Assembly: GCF_026151205.1 (NCBI RefSeq)
Contig: NC_087075.1
Coordinates: 3,880,359 to 3,944,358 of the forward strand
DNA from: Bolinopsis microptera
Taxonomy: Eukaryota; Ctenophora; Tentaculata; Lobata; Bolinopsidae
Direction of reading: 5' to 3'
DNA: 64,000 nucleotides
Positions 60,140 through 64,000 of the stretch are shown here, piece after piece. Every line of letters begins with the position of its first letter. The first letter of the stretch is position 1. Under the pieces are notes generated by a model. It was given only the letters and a program-made list of their open reading frames with translations. It made no database searches and was not told the origin of the DNA. Made by a program: the position numbers and the translations under genes.

Positions 60140-63100
60140 ATGTTTCTATACCACCTCACCCTTCAAAGAGCAAGTAGCATCTACACTTGTATCCATGGCA
60201 ACTTTGCAGGAACCAAACAGCAAGAGGTGGTCGTCAGTAGAGGTTTGTAACAATAGTGCTTTACTGTTTGAATCGAAATCAAACAGATTTTTGTCGTTTT
60301 TACATCTGCCCAACTGAAATTCTCCCAAAAAAGTTCTAAAGTTATAAATAACATTTTTATAAGATGATTATTTATTTACTAGGTAAGATCCTGGAGATCT
60401 TGAGGATAGACCAGAACACAGGGAAAGTTATACAGCTCTTCTCTACTGAGGTGTTCGGAACCATCAGATCTCTCATACCCTTCAGACTCACAGGTATTAC
60501 AGCTTCTACTGTATTAAATATATAATATAAGCTGACTATGCCACTAATTTTGGTTTTAATAAGCCAAGGCTGAGAGCTGATTGGTTAATATCTGGTTACA
60601 GGTGGATCTAAAGACTACATAGTTGTCGGCTCGGACTCAGGGAAGATAACAATACTAGAGTACAACCCTCAGAAGAATATATTTGATAGAGTTCACATGG
60701 AAACTTTTGGAAAATCTGGCTGTAGAAGGATCGTTCCTGGTGAGTTTTAATCCAATTTAGTTAATTCTGCTTAAGGTTTTAACCGTTAGTGTGACCGATA
60801 AAACCTTAATTGTTAATAATTTCCTTTATGTGACATAGCTTAGCAGTATAACTGGTTGCTGTCCACAGACTTGGTTACAAGCAGAAGCTTGTACAATCCC
60901 TGCCCTATCTGAGTGAACTGCAGAATCCAGTATAATATATCACCTAGCAGTAACCATGGTAACCTCAGGTCAGTACCTAGCAGTGGACCCTAAAGGACGA
61001 GCAGTGATGATTGCTGCAATAGAGAAACAGAAACTAGTTTACATTATGAACAGGGATGACCAGGCCCGCCTCACTATTTCCTCGCCTTTAGAGGCTCACA
61101 AAGCTAATACTATTGTGTTTGATTGTTGTGGGGTGGATGTGGGATTTGAGAACCCTACCTTTGCTTGCTTAGGTGGGTTTTGTATGATAAATTGATTTAA
61201 ATTGATACTGTATTACATTCTTTTAATAGAGGTCTCTAGACTTGATTATATTATTTGTATTATTTCAGAATGCCCTGCTAATTGATTAAATGTATGCGTT
61301 GTTCATTCCAATTAGGGCAAACATTTTTCAATTTGAGTGCGAGTTATTTGTAAGTTTGTTGTTGGTTGCTGTTAGCAAATATATAACCAGAGTCCCTCCC
61401 ACACCAGAACTTGACTACGAAGAAGCGGACGGAGACCCGACAGGAGAAGCAGCCCAAATGGCACAACAAACCCTAACCTACTACGAGCTGGATCTGGGCC
61501 TGAACCACGTGGTGAGGAAGTACAGTGAACCTCTGGAGGACCATGCTAACATGCTTATTAGTGTTCCAGGGGGTAATGAGGGGCCTAGTGGGGTGCTGAT
61601 TTGTAGTGAGAATTATATCACGTACAAGAACTTCGGGGATCAGCCTGATATTAGATGTCCTATACCAAGGTGAGTTTACTTTCACTTTCACTTTCAGATG
61701 TCTTTTGCCCTGGTGGGTTTACTTTCACTTCCAGATACCCCATTATATGTATCTTGTTGGGTTCCCTAAAATTGTAGTTTAGGCTCAACTTTAAAAACTT
61801 GATCTAATGTGCATATATTTATATTTGATTGTAATTAAAGATTTTAAGGCGTTAGTACCGAGTAATACCTCTGGGTAGTGCTCCTCAATCAATCAATCAT
61901 GATTTATAAAGGGGAAGGTTAGAGTGAGTTGTTATTCGCACTTTCACATTAAAATACATTGTGACGTCATGTTGTAATGTATTGTAATTGCGTATAAGCC
62001 TTACTGTGTACACTCAAGTTGTGTAATGAGTACTACAGTTACTGGACTGATTAATTATAATTTACACAGGGTTTATAATATCGTGCAGCTAACCCGGAAA
62101 GTGTACACATTTCAAAAAAACCTTTTGTGTGCACTTTTAAATTTGTAATTTATATATTATATATAGTTAGATAGGGTGGAGTCTCTCGCTTTATCTATAA
62201 ATATCTTTTAATATTTATATTGCAGAAACATTATTAAGAAACAATGTTTCCAGGAGAAAGAATACTTATATATTATGACCTTTGAAAAGAGAAAATTGAT
62301 TAAGTTAATAAAAAGAAAATTGATAAATAATACAGTTTTGATAAATTAATTACTAATAAAGTTGATAACTAATAAAGTTTTAAAATGGACTGATTTTGAC
62401 AATCTGGTTCACATGGCTCATAACAGATTATTATGGAATATGTAGTAGTATGAAAAATGCGTGACTACTCGGCCACCTGATTTATTTCTCGTGTTTGCTG
62501 TATTTAGTTTTATAATAATAAAATATGTACAATAATAATGTTTTCAGGAGAAGGAATGATCTGGACGATCACGAGCGGGGAATGTTGTTTGTGTGTACAG
62601 CTACTCACAAGACAAAGTCCATGTTCTTCTTCCTAGCACAGACCGAACAGGGGGACGTGTTTAAAATCACACTAGAAGTTGACGAGGACTCTGTAACTGA
62701 GATTAAGTTGAAATATTTCGACACAGCTCCTGTGTGTTCCTCGTTTGTAGTGCTGAAGACAGGGTTCCTGTTCCTTGCCTCTGAGTTTGGTAATCATTAT
62801 CTCTACCAGATTGCTCATCTTGGGGAGGATGATGATGAGCCGGAGTTTTCTAGTGCTATGCCATTGGATGAGGGGGAAACCTTCTTTTTCCAGCCTCGAC
62901 CCCTAAAAAACTTGGTGTTAGTAGACGAAATGGAGTCTCTAGCTCCAATCCTCCACTGTAACATAACAGATTTAGCTAACGAGGACACTCCCCAACTGTA
63001 CAGCGTCTGTGGGCGAGGACCTCGTTCTACTCTACGAGTGCTGAGACACGGACTGGAGGTTTCTGAGATGGCTGTGTCAGATTTACCTGGTAGTCCCAAT

Positions 63101-64000
63101 GCTGTGTGGACGGTAAGAAAGAGTATTCACGAGGAGTATGACTCTTATATTATAGTCTCCTTCGTGAATGCTACCTTGGTGTTGAGTATCGGGGAGACAG
63201 TTGAGGAGGTGACCGACTCAGGGTTCCTGGGAACCACGCCCACTCTCTCCTGCTCTTCTATTGGTAATGACGCCCTTCTCCAGATCTACCCTGACGGAAT
63301 CAGACACATTCGCAGTGACAGACGAATCAACGAGTGGAAAACTCCCGGTAAGAAGTACATAGTGAAATGTGCTGTAAACCAGAGACAAGTAGTAATAGCG
63401 CTGACAGGAGGAGAGCTGGTTTACTTTGAGATGGACCAGACTGGACAACTTAACGAGTACACGGAAAGGAAGGATATGAACAGTGAGGTGATCTGCATGG
63501 CACTGCCCAGAGTACCACCTGGTGAGCAGAGAGCTAGGTTCCTGGCTGTGGGTCTAGCTGATGAAACAGTGAGGATTATCTCGCTGGATACGTCTGATTG
63601 TTTGAGTCCGCTCAGTACACAAGCTCTGCCAGCTAGGCCAGAGTCACTGTGCATTGTTGAGATGGGGCAGCAGGAAGAGGGTGGCACTAACTCCTCCACC
63701 ATGTTCCTCAACATTGGGCTATCTATTGGCGTGCTGACCAGGACGGTAATGGATACTGTTACAGGAGAACTTTCTGATACCAGAACCAGATATCTTGGTA
63801 CCAGAGCTGTGAAACTGTTCCGTATCCCAGTACACGGAGTGGACGCAGTTCTAGCTATATCCAGTAGAACTTGGCTCAGTTATTTCTACCAGAGCAGGTT
63901 CCACTTATCACCACTGTCGTACGACACTTTGGAGTACGCTTGTGGGTTCAGCAGTGAACAGTGTACTCAGGGTGTTGTAGCTATCTCGACCAATACTCTG
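60140..64000 (+). CDS. SF3B3: Splicing factor 3B subunit 3 (SF3b130/SAP130), first 757 codons
   Basis: Exons 60140-60242, 60383-60493, 60602-60739, 60969-61172, 61408-61669 and 62548-64000 (running off the edge) keep phase. They match human SF3B3 nearly colinearly from [17 protein letters not shown] to [10 protein letters not shown]. The full protein is about 1,217 residues in man, so about 460 residues including the CPSF-A domain lie to the right. This part covers the first beta-propellers: [56 protein letters not shown]. The protein is a core of the U2 snRNP SF3b complex that holds the branch site. AG follows TATTTT seven bases before the ATG, so a 5' UTR intron may end there. The last exon is unusually long (at least 1,453 bp). 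Confidence 0.97.

Noticed and set aside
62240-62265. Possible duplicate of the SF3B3 exon 6 acceptor (TTTCCAGGAGAAAGAATA)
   Set aside because: Similarity to 62540-62560 is short and the following sequence differs; it could be chance.

Overview
This is nuclear DNA from an animal. The genes are split by introns with GT-AG borders. They encode animal proteins (CDC42, SF3B3, a rhodopsin-class GPCR, secreted and membrane proteins). The DNA is AT-rich and full of minisatellites, foldback elements, MITEs, a LINE fragment and Penelope-like retroelement copies. There is no operon structure. A marine or early-branching invertebrate fits best; the phylum cannot be fixed from the sequence alone.

Layout. 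At 0-2 kb lies the last coding exon of a CDC42 gene (+). At 2-16 kb there is no convincing gene; this stretch holds a small TA-flanked MITE, a possible Helitron end, an array of 14 CACGTG sites and a 3.35 kb foldback element. At 16.2 kb an intronless gene encodes a small single-pass membrane protein (+). At 17.3-18.1 kb a broken FLYWCH-type zinc-finger gene lies on the minus strand. From 26.1 down to 18.6 kb runs a gene of about 20 exons for a secreted von Willebrand factor A (VWA) protein (-). From 27.9 to 41.0 kb runs a nine-exon class A GPCR gene (+). Its first exon exists in three copies, and its 7-10 kb first intron is packed with palindromic minisatellites and a stack of inverted repeats. 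Facing it at 42.1-41.5 kb is a three-exon gene for a small secreted cysteine-rich protein (-). The stretch 42-51 kb is mostly non-coding and includes a 48 bp perfect palindrome and a 366 bp (CT)n tract. From 51.1 to 54.8 kb an eight-exon gene encodes a PX-domain protein (+). From 55.4 to 58.1 kb there are four foldback or TIR structures. From 60.1 kb to the right edge lies the first 757 codons of SF3B3 (+).

I rebuilt the multi-exon genes by hand from splice sites, reading phase and protein similarity. In the GPCR, PX, cysteine-rich and SF3B3 genes every junction keeps phase. In the VWA gene two junctions do not and are flagged. The genes do unrelated jobs (signalling, splicing, secretion, lipid binding). 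The shared theme is structural: tandem duplication of 3' splice sites together with the start of the next exon (VWA exon 11, PX exon 7), duplication of a first exon (GPCR), and inverted-repeat elements stacked next to one another.
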